Positions 62,051 to 64,000 of a DNA stretch of 64,000 nucleotides are shown one piece after another. Numbering within the stretch: the first letter of the stretch is position 1; each line of letters opens with the position of its first letter. The stretch lies in contig NC_091867.1 of assembly GCF_019399895.1 (NCBI RefSeq), positions 10,367,501-10,431,500 on the forward strand, given 5' to 3'. The notes beneath the pieces were generated by a model that was not told the DNA's origin, did no database searches, and saw only the letters and a list, made by a program, of their open reading frames with translations. The position numbers and the translations under genes were made by a program. The DNA comes from Cardiocondyla obscurior. Lineage: Eukaryota > Arthropoda > Insecta > Hymenoptera > Formicidae.

Positions 62051-62542
62051 TTTTAAAAGAAAAATTCTAAACTTTATATTTTGGTGAAGTTTGTAACCTC
62101 TGAAGATACATCAGAATATTTGCATATAGAATTTATTTTCACATTTTGATATATGATAATTTAATACATAACATATTTTTGAACTGTTATTATTTAACAT
62201 TGACAAATTTCTGTGTATTACGATTAGACATTTGTTATCATCCATTTGTATATTTTAAACTAAGAAAATACGTCGGTTGGATAATTAAAAATATAATTTA
62301 TGTATGAAGTTAATAGCAATATTTACGCAAGGCCTTGAGAAAATTGTTCATTGTACGATCCATATATAATCAAATTTTATACAAGGAAAAAGAAAAGAAA
62401 AAAAATCAAAATCGTTCGAAAAAAAAAATATATATATTACAGAATAATTGTGCACAAGTTTATATTATGTGCAGTAATAATAATATACTTGAACTTGTTA
62501 ATTACACAATGATTACATTCGCATCGTGATTCAGCATGCGAA

Positions 62543-62548
62543 AATAAA
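62543..62548 (+). terminator. Distal polyadenylation hexamer AATAAA
   Basis: Canonical hexamer in AT-rich sequence about 1.9 kb after the stop. It could define a long 3' UTR form. Confidence 0.3.
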
Positions 62549-64000
62549 TTCTGTATATCTTGCACAATCTAGCAGTGAACTGATTTAACGTTTCGTAAGA
62601 ATGTTAATCAGGTATCTGTATGTAAGAAAAAAAAAAAAAAAAGATACTGCCAGAGTGATACTGCCCAAGACCCCTCCTCCTCCTCTCCCTGCTTGTGTAG
62701 TGGTTATAAACGTTTGTATCTTTTGTGATTAAAAGAGAAGATTTACTTAAAGCGACTCGTGTAGATTATACAGATTTTATATAAAAAAATGTGTTCGGGT
62801 GTATGTATACCCTTACACACCACGCATATATACACTAGTGTGCGGCGCTAGCACACAGCGAATGATTAGAACACAGTCAAGTTTCTATGCATATAACTAC
62901 CATAATTATTGAAATTTAGATTTTAATATTACTTGTATTAAGCGCGACTATTGTATATTATTTGTATATATGGTAAATAGAATAATAATATAAGAAAAGT
63001 GGCAGATACTTATTGGCCAGTTATAATAGTAAAATAATTATCCTAATTATTTCTCAGAACCAAAACGTACACGAGATGTATGAGGATACTTTAAACTAGA
63101 GAATGTAACATGTAAATGGCTGATGAACGATGATAACAAGTACAGTCGAATATTGTACTGTTATTTCTCTAATAGAATTATTACTTACTTATTACAAAAG
63201 AAAAACGAAAAAAAAAAAATACATAATTACCTAAAGAAGTTTATTCAAACTGTAAGCTTTACTTAGGATTGCCAAGAAGTAGTATGCGCAACCCTGTTGC
63301 GATTGTACATAGGCAATGTTTACCTATACCTAGCTAATAATACCCCCTAAAATATTATACACGATACACCGTCTTAGTTTATAAGAGTCCTAGAGATTTA
63401 TAGGTATTTCGTAGGAAAGGAAACGAGAAAGAACGCTTTGTCTCTGTTATAATTTTATCACATTAGCAAGCTAAGTTAAACATAGCAACATAATATTTTA
63501 ATTATATTTTTATAATAATTGACAATGTAATTTGAGAGATAATAATTTAAATCATAAGTTGAAAGAAAGAAAAAGAAAACATACAGATGTTAAAAGATAG
63601 TATTTTGTTAAGGGATTATTTTTCTTTTTTTTTTCTTTTCTTTTTGTTTTTTATTCTTTGAATGAAATTAATTTTCATCACAGTAACAGGAGATAATTTT
63701 TATTATTATCTAACGAGACTGCTATAAATCTCTGTGACTCTAAGATTACAATACCTATTTATCTATCGTTAAGAGGCCTATAATTTGATTTTACAATTCT
63801 CTATGAACAAAACAGATGATCTGCGAGTGCGGATTACGAGTGGTCGTCTTGTCCGAGGCCTGGAAAAAGTAACGAAGCAAGATATTCTCATGTAACCGTA
63901 TCGCTCTCATGGTGTATCGGCTGCGCCGATCGCAGGCTCTTGTTGTACAACGTTGTACGGAGTATCGATATGTCCATGTAATTACGCATTACATATTTAT

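Larger units (their letters stand above)
61861..64000. other. AT-rich 3' flank or extended 3' UTR, no gene seen
   Basis: Open frames here are short and AT-driven. There is a TA repeat at 62022–62046 and A runs at 62626–62642 and 63209–63219. The sequence is much poorer in CpG than the region left of 56 kb. I see no exon, tRNA or repeat element. Confidence 0.55.

Overview
The window looks like nuclear DNA of an insect, most likely a hymenopteran (ant or bee). Most of it is CpG-rich, non-coding and crowded with poly-A/poly-T runs, GA/CT microsatellites and spurious GC-rich open frames. The only gene I can prove is split by GT–AG introns and has insect-style short 3' introns. The species call is an inference from base composition and gene structure; no database was searched.

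The proven gene lies at the right end on the + strand. Nine coding exons between 56321 and 60616 join in frame, with every splice phase checked by hand, into an 872-residue protein. It is the insect orthologue of ZMIZ1/ZMIZ2 (Drosophila tonalli, tna), an SP-RING (MIZ) zinc-finger SUMO-ligase-type co-regulator that works with chromatin remodellers. In order, the protein has an Ala/Thr leader, a Met/Asn/Gly-rich tract, a Gln/Asn/Pro/Ser-rich linker, the conserved ZMIZ block, the SP-RING, a Ser/Asn-rich tail with a SUMO-type site, a Thr-Pro repeat and an acidic-hydrophobic C-terminal activation motif. An AT-rich 3' UTR follows, with several AATAAA signals.

Upstream, about 50 kb holds no recognisable coding exon. 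Two GC-rich zones end in good splice donors (5585 and 32081) and are candidate alternative 5' exons that could splice to the strong acceptor at 56070–56071. If so, the gene has first introns of about 50.5 kb and 24.0 kb. Both joins would close short upstream open frames in the exon at 56072, and translation would start at the first ATG of that exon (56321). I did not find the N-terminal domain known from vertebrate ZMIZ proteins.

Layout: 1–4300 has no gene; 4300–5584 is a candidate distal 5' exon zone; 5585–29100 is intron-like, with a tandem repeat family at 25.4–26.3 kb, a cluster of AGGTCA half-sites at 12.4–13.3 kb and a purine/pyrimidine switch at 13.3–14.1 kb; 29100–32080 is a GC-rich candidate alternative promoter and 5' exon; 32081–56071 is intron-like, with two inverted repeats, a strong G-quadruplex motif and an AT-rich island; 56072–61860 holds the coding exons and 3' UTR; 61860–64000 is AT-rich 3' flank or longer UTR. 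I see no mobile-element proteins, rRNA, convincing tRNA or CRISPR array, and no new multi-gene system.
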